Of a stretch of DNA of 64,000 bases, positions 9,338 to 19,009 are shown in pieces; the first letter of the stretch is position 1, and each line of letters starts with the position of its first letter. The translations under genes were made by a program, and so were the position numbers. Location of the stretch: NCBI GenBank assembly GCA_022376925.1, contig JAIOJX010000027.1:20539471-20603470 (forward strand). The letters run 5' to 3'. The DNA is from Tragulus kanchil. Its lineage: Eukaryota > Chordata > Mammalia > Artiodactyla > Tragulidae. The notes under the pieces are model-generated. The model had not been told where the DNA came from and did no database searches. It was given only the letters and a program-made list of their open reading frames with translations.

Positions 9338-9592
9338 CAACATGGCAGACCCACGGCAAACATTATTCTCAGCAGCTGTCGCTTCTTGGCTTTTCAGCTA
9401 AGATCAAGTGTAGGTGTCTCCTCAATGGTGAAAAAGGAAAGCACTTCCTCTAATACCAGGAACAAGATGATGGTGCCCGCTCTCGCCACGGTTGTTCAAC
9501 ACAGTTATGGAAGTCCTCGCCGTGGCAACCAGAGAAGAAAAAATAAAAGGAATCCATACTGACAAAGAAGAACAAAGGTCTTCCTTATGAAG
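9338..9592 (+). mobile_element. L1 ORF2 reverse-transcriptase fragment, interrupted
   Basis: The sequence from 'gcagacccacggcaaacatt' to 'ggaatccat' matches the conserved L1 ORF2 stretch that normally reads through 'attattctcaatggtgaaaa', 'atttcctctaagatcaggaa' and 'gtcctagccatggcaatcag'. It is disabled by stops and indels and by a 50 bp insert of U2-like sequence after 'attattctc'. Confidence 0.85.
9372..9417 (+). pseudogene. RNU2 (fragment): U2 snRNA 5'-end fragment inside L1
   Basis: 'tcgcttcttggcttttcagc' followed directly by 'taagatcaagtgtag' matches the first 38-40 nucleotides of U2 snRNA with few differences, including the branch-site-recognition neighbourhood. The rest of U2 is absent, so it is not a functional gene. 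It sits between the L1 halves ending 'attattctc' and restarting 'ctcaatggtg', with 'ctc' present on both sides. It may be a short retrocopy insertion or template-switch product. Confidence 0.75.
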
Positions 9593-10005
9593 GAAGAAGG
9601 GGAGACAGCAGTCACAGTGAGAGAAGGCAGAAGTTGGAGCGATGGCACCACCAGCCAAGGAATGCAGGCGGGCTCCAGAAACCAGAAGAGGCAAGAGCGC
9701 CCTGGAACCTCGGGAGGGAGAACGCAGCCTGGCAGATCCCTTGACGATCCCTTGACCTAAGCCCTTCTGACGTCACAGCAGTAACGATACTAAGTTTATG
9801 TTCTTAAGGCCACAACTTGTTACAGGAAATGAATACATCTCTTTTGCCTGGGAGCATCTCATTTCACTGACCACCTTTCTCCAGTGAATTTAGGAGCCAC
9901 CAGGACCCTTGCCTTCAGTCCTGAGGCCAGACAGGACCCCTGCCCTAGGTCCACGAGGCAGCACCAACTACATAATCCTGGGGGCCTGGTGCAAAATGAA
10001 AATGG
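9593..10005. other. Unassigned sequence, no gene seen
   Basis: The first part may be further degenerate L1. The rest shows no recognised family or gene. Confidence 0.4.
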
Positions 10006-10182
10006 GGGGACTTCCCTGGTGGACCCGTGGCTAAGAAACCAGGGCTCCCAGTGCAGGGGCCTGGGTTCCATCAATGGTCAGGGAACTAGATCCCACAGGC
10101 CACAGCTAAGAGCCTGCCTGCTGCTCCTGAGACCTGGAGCACCACATAAACAAGCATATAAATTTACTAAAAGTAAAAAAAA
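10006..10182 (+). mobile_element. tRNA-derived SINE (CHR/Bov-tA-like)
   Basis: Starts 'ggacttccctggtggac', with 'ggttccatcaatggtcaggg' and 'aactagatcccacaggcc', and ends in A-rich sequence. Confidence 0.88.
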
Positions 10183-11054
10183 ACACCAAGAATGTTACTT
10201 TCTTAAGAAAGAAAGAAATCAGCGGACCAGCATCTGGGGTCTCCGTGTTTTCCATGAAGCCCATTCTATGAAATGGTTACAGATTGAAAGATAAAAAAAA
10301 AAAGTATTGAGTTTTAGTTGCCCAAAAAGACCTGCAGAAACTCCAATTAATATGTGCTTGACGTAATGTCTATAAAACCCCGTTAACTGGTGACTTGGTA
10401 TGCATAAAAGTGTAATTAATTTGAAAAACAATCTGAGGCTTCGCTTTTCCCCCTTCAAGAGAATCCCTAAGCAGGCACAACAATGGCCAAGAAATCACAG
10501 CCAGTCAGAAATGAAGCTTCGGGCCCAAATCACTTCAGAAGCAAAATTGTTTTTTAAAGCATCTTTGTGATTATTTTATGGTGTGTAGGGGGGAGGGTTC
10601 TTCCTGTGGAATGCAGGGAGCATCTTAACATGCCAGCGCAGGACGGGCTGACAGCTCCCAGAGCAGGGCTCCTCTGGAGGGCTCCAAAGATCCCACGAGG
10701 CCCCGGGGGAAGGGGAGCGGGCCAGGATTCCAAGAAGCTTTATTCCCCTCTCCAGCGGGAGCAGAAACGAGCCACAGTTCATGTGGATTCGCTGCAGTCA
10801 AGGGAAGGGCTGGGAGAACCTGCCCAGAAAGGATGGTGTTTGCCTACCGTGACCACCGTTCCCGGGCGCGGGGCCAGCAAGAAGAAAGGAAGGGAGAGAC
10901 CGGGAAGGAAGAGAGGGAGGAAATGAGGAGGGAAAGAAAGGGAGGAGGAAGGGACCAAGTCACCTCTCTGCCAGCAGGAGCTACCTCAGCCTAAAAAAGA
11001 GCTTTCCTAATTCAGTTTCCATTCTTGGACTTCTGGGTGAACTGTTTGTTGGTT
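10183..11054. other. Unassigned sequence with purine-rich tract at 10870-10960
   Basis: No gene or named repeat. A purine-rich GGAA/GAGA stretch of about 90 bp occupies 10870-10960, a simple-sequence region. The 10300-10560 part is AT-rich and free of SINEs. Confidence 0.5.
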
Positions 11055-11265
11055 GCTGTTGTTTAGCGGCTCAGTCAGGCCCGACTCTTCTGCGACCCCA
11101 CCGCCCGCCAGGCTCCTCTGTCCATGGGATCCTCCAGGCAAGAGCACTGGAGTGGGCTGCCATTTCCTTCTCCAGGTATCTTCCCGCCCCAGGGATTGAA
11201 CCCATGACCCTGCACCTGCTGCATTGCAGGCAGACTCTCCACCACTGTGCCACTGGGGAGGCTGT
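11055..11265 (-). mobile_element. Bov-A2 SINE
   Basis: Minus-strand Bov-A2 with all landmarks: 'cgctcagtc' type tail, 'ctcctctgtccatgggatcc', 'ggagtgggctgccatttcc', 'cattgcaggcagactct', and the head 'gccactggggaggc'. Confidence 0.95.
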
Positions 11266-11942
11266 AAGATCACACTCTAGGCCACACCTTAACATTCGGC
11301 ACCAGGAAGAACCTCTGAGAGTCTCCGGTCCGCAGTCTCTCTTATCGCGGATGGCAGCAGGAACCTGGACGTGGAGCTGGAACTCACTCCTCCCATCCGC
11401 CCCCTTTCCACCGCGTTCCACGCGCTAGTGAGTCCCTAATCCTCTCAGGCTGTCAGATTAAAGTCACAGCTTTCTGGCTCAACCGTGAAAATGATTCCTG
11501 TAAGCAAAACTATGGAGAAACGGGTCAGGAGACTGAAGCGCACAAAAATGTTTCCAGTACTTGCCAGGCGGAACCAGTAACACATCCTGCAAGCAAGAAG
11601 GATGGACGCTACAGTTATTCTGGTGGAGAAACAGATTCCCATGACTACTAATATTTAAAAATACCACGCCGTGAGACTGCCCACACATCACCCCGGCCTT
11701 TTAGCCATGGCCGTCGTCACTGGTGAGCTCTGACAGTCTTGCCACATATTCTGGGAAAGTCAGCCAGGACCCGAAACAGCTAACGATACAGACAGAAAGC
11801 CTGACACATAAAAGGCACTCAAAACGTAATCATCTGTCTAACTGAACGCAACGATGGAGCCAAGCACGTTGCCCTGGACCCTCTGTTGCCGCTAACGGGG
11901 CTGACCCATCAGTGTGGTTTACTGGCAACTCTCTTAATAGCA
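11266..11942. other. Unassigned sequence, no gene seen
   Basis: About 680 bp of moderate-AT sequence without SINEs. The open frames are short and lack similarity I can recognise. Confidence 0.5.
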
Positions 11943-12063
11943 TGATTTAAAATATGGGAGAGGAAAAAAATATTGATCACGCTAATGATCAAAAAGAGGA
12001 TGGTTCAATAAATTAGAGAACACAAGCGCAGTGGACTTTTAGGCAGTTAGTAAAAATGATGAA

Positions 12064-12190
12064 GTCAGACTTCCCGGTGGTCCTGGGGTAAAGACTCCAC
12101 ACTTCCAATGCAAGGAGTGCGGGTTAGATCCCTGGTTTCCAAACTAAGATCCTACATGCCTTGTAAGGAGGCCAAGAAATTTTCTTTTAG
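12064..12190 (+). mobile_element. tRNA-derived SINE inserted in L1
   Basis: 'gacttcccggtggtcc', 'aatgcaaggagtgcgggtta', 'actaagatcctacatgcc', then an A/T-rich end. Duplicate at 13174-13300. Confidence 0.85.
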
Positions 12191-12276
12191 AGATGATAAA
12201 CACTGTAACTGCATCGAAAATAGCACATGATATGGTGCGCTGTGAGAAAAGCAGTATAGAAAAATATATGCCATCT

Positions 12277-12472
12277 GAGGGCTTTCCCTGGTGGTCCGAC
12301 AGTCAAGACGTCAGGCTCCCAATGCAGGGGTCATGTTCTGATCCCTGGTCAGGAAGCTGGGTCCTACACGCTCCCACTAAGAGTTCACATGCTGCAACCA
12401 GAGGTCCTGCATGCCACAGCTAGAACCTGGTGCCAGCAAATAAATAAATCAATAAACATTAAAATGGAAAAC
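12277..12472 (+). mobile_element. tRNA-derived SINE inserted in L1
   Basis: 'ggctttccctggtggtccga', 'cccaatgcaggggtcatg', 'ggtcaggaagctgggtcc', ending 'aataaataaatcaataaa'. Duplicate at 13387-13582. Confidence 0.88.
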
Positions 12473-12540
12473 TGTGTGCCATTTGTTATTATAGTGGCAA
12501 AAAAAAAAAGAAACAAAACACTAGTGACAGAAAACTAAAA

Positions 12541-12942
12541 GAGAATGCATACACATGAAAGCAGTTAGGTGATGAGACCATAGACTCAGCCTCCTTTCAA
12601 CAGCTGCTGCGTTCCTGTTATAATTCAAACACTCCTCAAGACGCCGCCGTAAAAGAAGGTGAGCATAGGAAACAAGGCTCCCGGAGCTGAAATAATAACA
12701 CTTAAGGCCAGTACTAAACCCCAGTCTAGATTCTTCTAATTCTCTGTGCAAGCCTCCCGGTCAATAATTAAGTAGACTGTGTGCTTATATCCAAAACCAC
12801 CTGGAGGTTTTGGAAAGCCGGGTCCCTTGACAATATCCACAATTTGTCTTAATCAATCATTTCCCGTGGATTTTCTCCACCTCATTAGCTCTCCAACAGG
12901 CCAGCTGCAGGATGCGATTGTCCACCGAGGACCCGAGGCGCC
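12541..12942. other. Unassigned sequence (repeated at 13651-14050)
   Basis: No recognised family or gene. It occurs twice because of duplication 3. Confidence 0.45.
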
Positions 12943-13173
12943 GGACGTCCCGCTCCCTCCCACGCACCGGCTCCTCCCAGAGCCCTGGGAGCGCCTGTCG
13001 CCCCAGGCAGGGCTCTCAGCCGGCAGGTCGCTGCCTGGCAGCTGAGAATAGATGATTTAAAATATGGGAGAGGAAAAAAATATTGATCACGCTAATGATC
13101 AAAAAGAGGATGGTTCAATAAATTAGAGAACACAAGCGCAGTGGACTTTTAGGCAGTTAGTAAAAATGATGAA

Positions 13174-13582
13174 GTCAGACTTCCCGGTGGTCCTGGGGTA
13201 AAGACTCCACACTTCCAATGCAAGGAGTGCGGGTTAGATCCCTGGTTTCCAAACTAAGATCCTACATGCCTTGTAAGGAGGCCAAGAAATTTTCTTTTAG
13301 AGATGATAAACACTGTAACTGCATCGAAAATAGCACATGATATGGTGCGCTGTGAGAAAAGCAGTATAGAAAAATATATGCCATCTGAGGGCTTTCCCTG
13401 GTGGTCCGACAGTCAAGACGTCAGGCTCCCAATGCAGGGGTCATGTTCTGATCCCTGGTCAGGAAGCTGGGTCCTACACGCTCCCACTAAGAGTTCACAT
13501 GCTGCAACCAGAGGTCCTGCATGCCACAGCTAGAACCTGGTGCCAGCAAATAAATAAATCAATAAACATTAAAATGGAAAAC
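13174..13582 (+). mobile_element. Two SINEs in L1 (copy 2 of duplication 3)
   Basis: Second-copy versions of the SINEs at 12064-12190 and 12277-12472, at 13174-13300 and 13387-13582. No independent insertion event. Confidence 0.88.
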
Positions 13583-14391
13583 TGTGTGCCATTTGTTATT
13601 ATAGTGGCAAAAAAAAAAAGAAACAAAACACTAGTGACAGAAAACTAAAAGAGAATGCATACACATGAAAGCAGTTAGGTGATGAGACCATAGACTCAGC
13701 CTCCTTTCAACAGCTGCTGCGTTCCTGTTATAATTCAAACACTCCTCAAGACGCCGCCGTAAAAGAAGGTGAGCATAGGAAACAAGGCTCCCGGAGCTGA
13801 AATAATAACACTTAAGGCCAGTACTAAACCCCAGTCTAGATTCTTCTAATTCTCTGTGCAAGCCTCCCGGTCAATAATTAAGTAGACTGTGTGCTTATAT
13901 CCAAAACCACCTGGAGGTTTTGGAAAGCCGGGTCCCCTTGACAATATCCACAATTTGTCTTAATCAATCATTTCCCGTGGATTTTCTCCACCTCATTAGC
14001 TCTCCAGCAGGCCAGCTGCAGGATGCGATTGTCCACCGAGGACCCGAGGCGCCGGGACGTCCCCGCTCCCTCCCACGCACCGGCTCCTCCCAGAGCCCTG
14101 GGGAGCGCCTGTCGCCCCCAGGCAGGGCTCTCAGCCGGCAGGTCGTGCCTGCAGCTTCCAGCGCACAGACAGATGGCTGGCTGGGCCGACGCTGAGACAC
14201 AACATGTGAGCCCAGCGGGCTCGCTGACTCCGGGACCCCCGCCACCCACCAGAGGCCTCCTCCCACCGTGTCAGGTGTCTCCTGGCTCCTCCCCAGAGAC
14301 CGCGTGCTCAGGCCAAAGCATCCACGCCTAAAGCTCCTTAACTTCTCCATCCCGGCCCAGAAAGACACACAGTTCAGGGCCTGGATGCAAA

Positions 14392-14472
14392 CCCATGTCT
14401 CCTGCGTTGGCAAGTGGACTTTTTTTTTTTTTTTTTTTTTTTTTACCACTGAGCCACCTGAGAAGTCCCCCA
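14392..14472 (-). mobile_element. Bov-A2 5' fragment with internal T25 run
   Basis: 'catgtctcctgcgttggcaa' then, after the T run, 'accactgagccacctgagaa' is the head region of a minus-strand Bov-A2. The normal short 'ttcttta' between these parts is expanded to 25 Ts (14420-14444). The rest of the SINE is missing. Confidence 0.8.
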
Positions 14473-14538
14473 TCTAGCATGGTAGCCCTTTATTATATTA
14501 AAACCTAGGACCTTTTTTTAAAAAAGAAGAGTCATACG

Positions 14539-14655
14539 GGAATTCCCTGGTGGTCCAGTGGTTAGGACTCAGGGCTTTCACTGCGGTAGCTGGACTCAGT
14601 TCCTGGTTGGAGAACTAAGATTCCACAAACCACTCGGTGCGCCCTGTTCCCCAAG
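14539..14655 (+). mobile_element. tRNA-derived SINE (CHR-2-like)
   Basis: 'ggaattccctggtggtccag', 'tggttaggactcagggcttt', 'ggttggagaactaagattcc'. Short form, 3' tail reduced. Confidence 0.88.
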
Positions 14656-14782
14656 AATGAGTCATGTATTTGTCACTGGTTAGAAACATAAGCTACTTAA
14701 GAGTCTGAAAATCTCAACTCTTTTTTTCCTACCCACCACCAAATTTATTTTCCTTGAGGGCAAAACTCTGGAGAACGGTGTG

Positions 14783-14993
14783 TGTTGGTGCTTTCGGTCG
14801 CTCAGTCGTGTCCACCTGTGTGTGACCCCGTGGCCTGCAGCCGCCCAGGCTGCTCTGTCCTCGGGATTCTCCAGGCAAGAACACTGGAGGGGGTTGCCAC
14901 GTCCTCCTGCTGGGGACCGTCCTGACCCAGGGATCGAACTCGTGCCTCTTGCATTGCAGGCGGATTCTTTACCCACTGAGCCATCTAGTCAGG
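14783..14993 (-). mobile_element. Bov-A2 SINE
   Basis: 'cggtcgctcagtcgtgtcca', 'ggattctccaggcaagaaca', 'gacccagggatcgaact', 'ggattctttacccactgagc'. Full length on the minus strand. Confidence 0.95.
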
Positions 14994-15221
14994 AGACGCT
15001 GGAGGTATTAGAGTTATGGAGTGGCCAGGGAAAGGTGAGGAAGAATCTAGAAGCAACAGGGAACAAGGATGGGAGGAAGAAAAGACATGTTCGGGGAACC
15101 GTACAAGTCACAGGGAGAGAAGCCGATCCTGGCGATATGCCACCTGCCCAGTGGGAGGGGATGGCACTTCCGGCCATCCCACCGGCTTCGAGGCCCCAAA
15201 GAGAAGCCCTAACAGAACTGA

Positions 15222-15385
15222 AGGCTTCCCTGGGGACCCCCAGCTGGCCCAGTGCTTCAGGATCTGCTGCACAATGCAGGGGACTCGGTTCCATCCCATA
15301 TTGAGGAATCAAGATCCCGAAGGCTGAGCGGCAACAAAGCCCACAAGCTGTAGAGCCCTCCTGCCAAACAAATAAAAAGGTTTTT
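15222..15385 (+). mobile_element. tRNA-derived SINE (diverged)
   Basis: 'aaggcttccctgggga', 'gcacaatgcaggggac', 'tcaagatcccgaaggctgag', ending 'aaacaaataaaaagg'. More diverged than its neighbours. Confidence 0.8.
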
Positions 15386-15885
15386 CCGGAGTCCCCACAG
15401 CATGGGTCGCAGAGCCTTCCTCGTTAAAGGAAGTGTGAAAACCCAGCCTTGCCTTTCCTGGGGTGAGAGCACAGCTCACTGGGAGACCAATCATCTAGGT
15501 TTTAAGGGCTGATGAGTTCCTTCCATGCAAGACTTCAGGGTTATTTTCTTGGCAAGTGAAATACATTTATCATCCCACTTAATAAATGCTTTTCGACACT
15601 GAAGAAACTGTTTCCACGTGGTCCCGTATAGAGTGAGATTTCTGTGTGCATGTTGTATGCACTGTCAGAACATATTTTAGTCTAAGAGAAAACCGAGCAG
15701 AGTTCACTGAGGGCCTCCAGGACATGCTCTCTTAATAGGAAGCTATTTTAAAATACAACAGGGAGTGACACACACACACTACCGTATATAAGACAGACAC
15801 CAACGAGGGCCGACTTGGACATGCCAAGCGCGGGGAACTCAGAGTAGAGTTTCGAGGTCTACTCAGGAGAAGTGGGTACATGCCC
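15386..15885. other. Unassigned AT-rich sequence
   Basis: About 500 bp with no recognised repeat or gene. A short CA tract lies at 15768-15780. Confidence 0.5.
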
Positions 15886-16350
15886 GGTCGCTTCAGTCAC
15901 GTTCGACCCTGTGACCCTACAGACTGCAGCCACCAGGCTCCTCTGTCCATGGGATTCTCTGGGCAAGAATAGGGGGAATGGGGCTTCCCCGGTGGTCCAG
16001 TGGGTAAGGACACTGCCTTGCAGGGCAAGGGGCGCTGGTTCGATCCCTGGTCTGGGAGGATCCCACGTGCCACGGAGCGGCTGGACTGATGTTTCCAATG
16101 ACCGAGCCGGAGCTCTGGAGCACATGTGCCCAGAGCTGGTGCTCTGCAATGATGAGAGAGGGAGGCCCTCACAGGCCAAAGAACAAATATAAATAAATGA
16201 AAGACCAGTAGAAGTGCCCAAGAAAGAAAGAACACTGGAGGGGGCTGCCATGCCCCCCTCGAGGGGGTCTTCCCCGCCCAGGAGCCTTGCCGGGTCTCCT
16301 GTGCTGGCGGGTGGGAGCTTTCTCACTGAGCCACCAAGGAAGCCATGGTA
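15886..16350 (-). mobile_element. Bov-A2 SINE split by a later SINE
   Basis: Two halves of one minus-strand Bov-A2, 15886-15969 and 16226-16350, flank a plus-strand tRNA-derived SINE. The first half ends 'ggattctctgggcaagaat' and the second resumes 'agaacactggagggggctgc', which are adjacent in Bov-A2. The later insertion therefore went into the 'caagaa' site. Confidence 0.88.
15974..16225 (+). mobile_element. Long tRNA-derived SINE nested in Bov-A2
   Basis: 'ggggcttccccggtggtcca', 'ggttcgatccctggtctggg', 'gagctctggagcacatgtgc', 'aatgaaagaccagtagaag'. Inserted in the opposite orientation into the Bov-A2 above. Confidence 0.9.
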
Positions 16351-16669
16351 TCAGGGCAAACCACCAAGCACGGTGCCCGGTGTCATTTCGTTAAAAACGG
16401 CAGCATTCCGCCACAGGAGGCCACGGTGCAACTTGCTTCAAAGCTCATTTTGCTTCCTCTTTTCGGTCTCTCCTCCAGATTTTAACAAAGAGCCTACGTG
16501 TAAAGCAATAATCTTCCAGTTAAAAAATAAATTTTTAAAATTTTTTTTAAAAAGAGTCCACAGCAAACCAGGACATCTTCGACTCAGTGGCTGCTTGGTT
16601 TATTCGCAGCATTTTCTCCACTGCAGCACTGTTCATATTTTGTGCCTGATCATTCCTTTTTTTTTCTTT

Positions 16670-16807
16670 TTTTCTCCAATGTTTAAATTTTGTATCTTTT
16701 GGCCACGCCACCAGCATGCAGGTTCTTGGTTCCCTGATCAGGGCTCGAGCCTGAGTCCCCTGTATTAGAAGTCTGGAGTCTTAACTACTGGACCCCAGGG
16801 AAGTCCC
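16670..16807 (-). mobile_element. tRNA-derived SINE (CHR-2-like)
   Basis: Reading plus: a T-rich start, 'ttttggccacgccaccagca', 'cttggttccctgatcagg', ending 'ggaccccagggaagtccc'. This is the reverse complement of the standard short SINE. Confidence 0.9.
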
Positions 16808-16960
16808 TATTCCTTGTACTTAAAAATATAACCATTTCAATGGCTGAAATTCTGCAGAAAAAAAATCCAATAACTGATATGAGGTTTCCTGTAACTCTCT
16901 CTTTGCACATTTGTTTCCATTTCCATTGTGATTATCACTCAAGGAGTCAGCTCACCAGGC

Positions 16961-17302
16961 CTTCCCTGGTAGCTCAGTGGTAAAGAGCTCGCCTGCCATT
17001 GCAGGAGACACAGGTTCGATCCCTGATCCGGGAGGATCCCACAGGCTGCGGAGCAACTAAGCCCGTGAGCCACAACGACGGAGCCTGTGCACTAGAGCCT
17101 TGGAGCCGCACCTATGGAGCCCATGTGCTGCAACTACTGAAGCCCATGTGCCCTAGAGCCTGAGTTCCACAAGAGAAGTCACTGCAACAAGAAGCCTGCT
17201 CATCTCAACTGCAGAGTAGACCCCCACTGCCTGCAACTAGAGAAGAGCCTGCAGCAGCAGTGAGAACCCAGAAGAGCCAATAAATAAATAAATAAATAAA
17301 AT
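16961..17302 (+). mobile_element. Long CHR-type SINE with repeated internal motif
   Basis: 'ccttccctggtagctcagtg', 'acaggttcgatccctgatcc', then several rounds of a 'caactactgaagcccatg' type motif, and an (AAAT)n tail at 17278-17302. This is the long artiodactyl/cetacean tRNA-Glu-derived type. Duplicate at 18053-18394. Confidence 0.88.
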
Positions 17303-17303
17303 T

Positions 17304-17575
17304 AGGGTTTCCCTGGTGGTCCAGTGGGTAAAGAGTCCGCCTTGCAGTGCAGGGGGCACCAGTTCGATCCCTGGCCCGGGAGGATCCCACGTGCCACGGA
17401 GCGGCTGGAACAGTGTGTCCACTTACGCGCCGGCGCTCCAGAACACATGTGCCCAGAGCCGGTGCTCTGCAATGGGAGAGGCCACTGCGATGGGAGGCCC
17501 ACACAGGCCAAAGAATAAACATGGATGAAAATAAAGAAAGAAAATAACCAATAAAAGAGGCCAAAAAAGAAAAAG
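17304..17575 (+). mobile_element. Long tRNA-derived SINE
   Basis: 'gggtttccctggtggtccag', 'agttcgatccctggcccggg', 'gcgatgggaggcccacacag', 'aataaacatggatgaaaat'. It abuts the preceding SINE's tail. Duplicate at 18396-18670. Confidence 0.9.
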
Positions 17576-17717
17576 AGGGGTCAGCTTCCCAGACTACTGG
17601 ACAGCCAGGGAAGTCCCCGGCACTGGATCATGTCTTGTTGGGCGGAGCTGGCACTGTCCCTGGGAAGAGGTCCAGCAGCCGCCCCGGCCTCTGAGCACCG
17701 GCCGCCGGGAGCAGCCC

Positions 17718-17783
17718 TTCCCAGCTGTCACGACCGGGAATGCCTCCTAAGGGGCCGAAACAGCCCCCGGTGGAGAATCGCCA
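17718..17783 (-). mobile_element. MER20-like hAT fragment
   Basis: 'cagctgtcacgaccgggaat', 'gcctcctaagg' and 'cagcccccggtggagaatcg' match the reverse of the 5' end of MER20 ('gttctcaaccgggggc', 'ggtgtcacaac'). Repeated at about 18812-18875 and 19931-19993 through duplications 4 and 5. Confidence 0.5.
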
Positions 17784-18052
17784 TCTCACACAGAGAGGAG
17801 ACACCGGGGCATGGAGAACCCAAGGGAGAGGTCAGACGCGTCTCCCTGCGGGGGCATTCACCCACGTCTCAGAAACTAGGCCAGGCTGACCCCGCAGGCT
17901 CCCGGAGAGAAGCGGCTATTGAACCATTTCAATGGCTGAAATTCTGCAGAAAAAAAATCCAATAACTGATATGAGGTTTCCTGTAACTCTCTCTTTGCAC
18001 ATTTGTTTCCATTTCCATTGTGATTATCACTCAAGGAGTCAGCTCCCCAGGC

Positions 18053-18670
18053 CTTCCCTGGTAGCTCAGTGGTAAAGAGCTCGCCTGCCATTGCAGGAGA
18101 CACAGGTTCGATCCCTGATCCGGGAGGATCCCACAGGCTGCGGAGCAACTAAGCCCGTGAGCCACAACGACGGAGCCTGTGCACTAGAGCCTTGGAGCCG
18201 CACCTATGGAGCCCATGTGCTGCAACTACTGAAGCCCATGTGCCCTAGAGCCTGAGTTCCACAAGAGAAGTCACTGCAACAAGAAGCCTGCTCATCTCAA
18301 CTGCAGAGTAGACCCCCACTGCCTGCAACTAGAGAAGAGCCTGCAGCAGCAGTGAGAACCCAGAAGAGCCAATAAATAAATAAATAAATAAAATTAGGGT
18401 TTCCCTGGTGGTCCAGTGGGTAAAGAGTCCGCCTTGCAGTGCAGGGGGCACCAGTTCGATCCCTGGCCCGGGAGGATCCCACGTGCCACGGAGCGGCTGG
18501 AACAGTGTGTCCAATTACGAGCCGGCGCTCCAGAACACATGTGCCCAGAGCCGGTGCTCTGCAATGGGAGAGGCCACTGCGATGGGAGGCCCACACAGGC
18601 CAAAGAATAAACATGGATGAAAATAAAGAAAGAAAATAACCAATAAAAGAGGCCAAAAAAGAAAAAAAGA
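18053..18670 (+). mobile_element. SINE pair (copy 2 of duplication 4)
   Basis: Second-copy versions of the two adjacent SINEs at 16961-17575, with (AAAT)n between them at 18372-18394. Small differences only, for example near 18510. Confidence 0.9.
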
Positions 18671-19009
18671 GGAGTCAGCTTCCCAGACTACTGGACAGCC
18701 AGGGAAGTCCCCGGCACTGGATCATGTCTTGTTGGGGCGGAGCTGGCACTGTCCCTGGGAAGAGGTCCAGCAGCCGCCCCGGCCTCTGAGCACCGGCCGC
18801 CGGGAGCAGCCCTTCCCAGCTGTCACGACCGGGAATGCCTCCTAAGGGGCCGAAACAGCCCCCGGTGGAGAATCGCCATCTCACACAGAGAGGAGACACC
18901 CGGGGGGCATGGAGAACCCAAGGGAGAGGTCAGACGCGTCTCCCTGCGGGGGCATTCACCCACGTCTCAGAAACTAGGCCAGGCTGACCCCGCAGGCTCC
19001 CGGAGAGAA

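Larger units (their letters stand above)
11945..12540 (+). mobile_element. Old L1 3' fragment carrying two SINE insertions
   Basis: 'ggttcaataaattagag', 'ttagtaaaaatgatgaag' and 'tgagaaaagcagtatag' are diverged landmarks of L1M-type 3' regions ('aataaattatggtac', 'gccattaaaaatgatga', 'aaaaagcaggtta'). The L1 is split by SINEs at 12064-12190 and 12277-12470. It is repeated at 13053-13650. Confidence 0.55.
11943..14156. repeat. Tandem duplication 3 (unit about 1.1 kb)
   Basis: Copy 1 is 11943-13042 and copy 2 is 13053-14156, with about 10 bp of filler. Copies match almost perfectly until the last 150 bp of copy 1. There, several homopolymers are one base shorter than in copy 2: 'gggtccc' versus 'gggtcccc', 'gccggac' versus 'gccgggac', 'gtcgcccc' versus 'gtcgccccc'. 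Errors next to the junction point to a low-quality fragment end. Confidence 0.95.
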
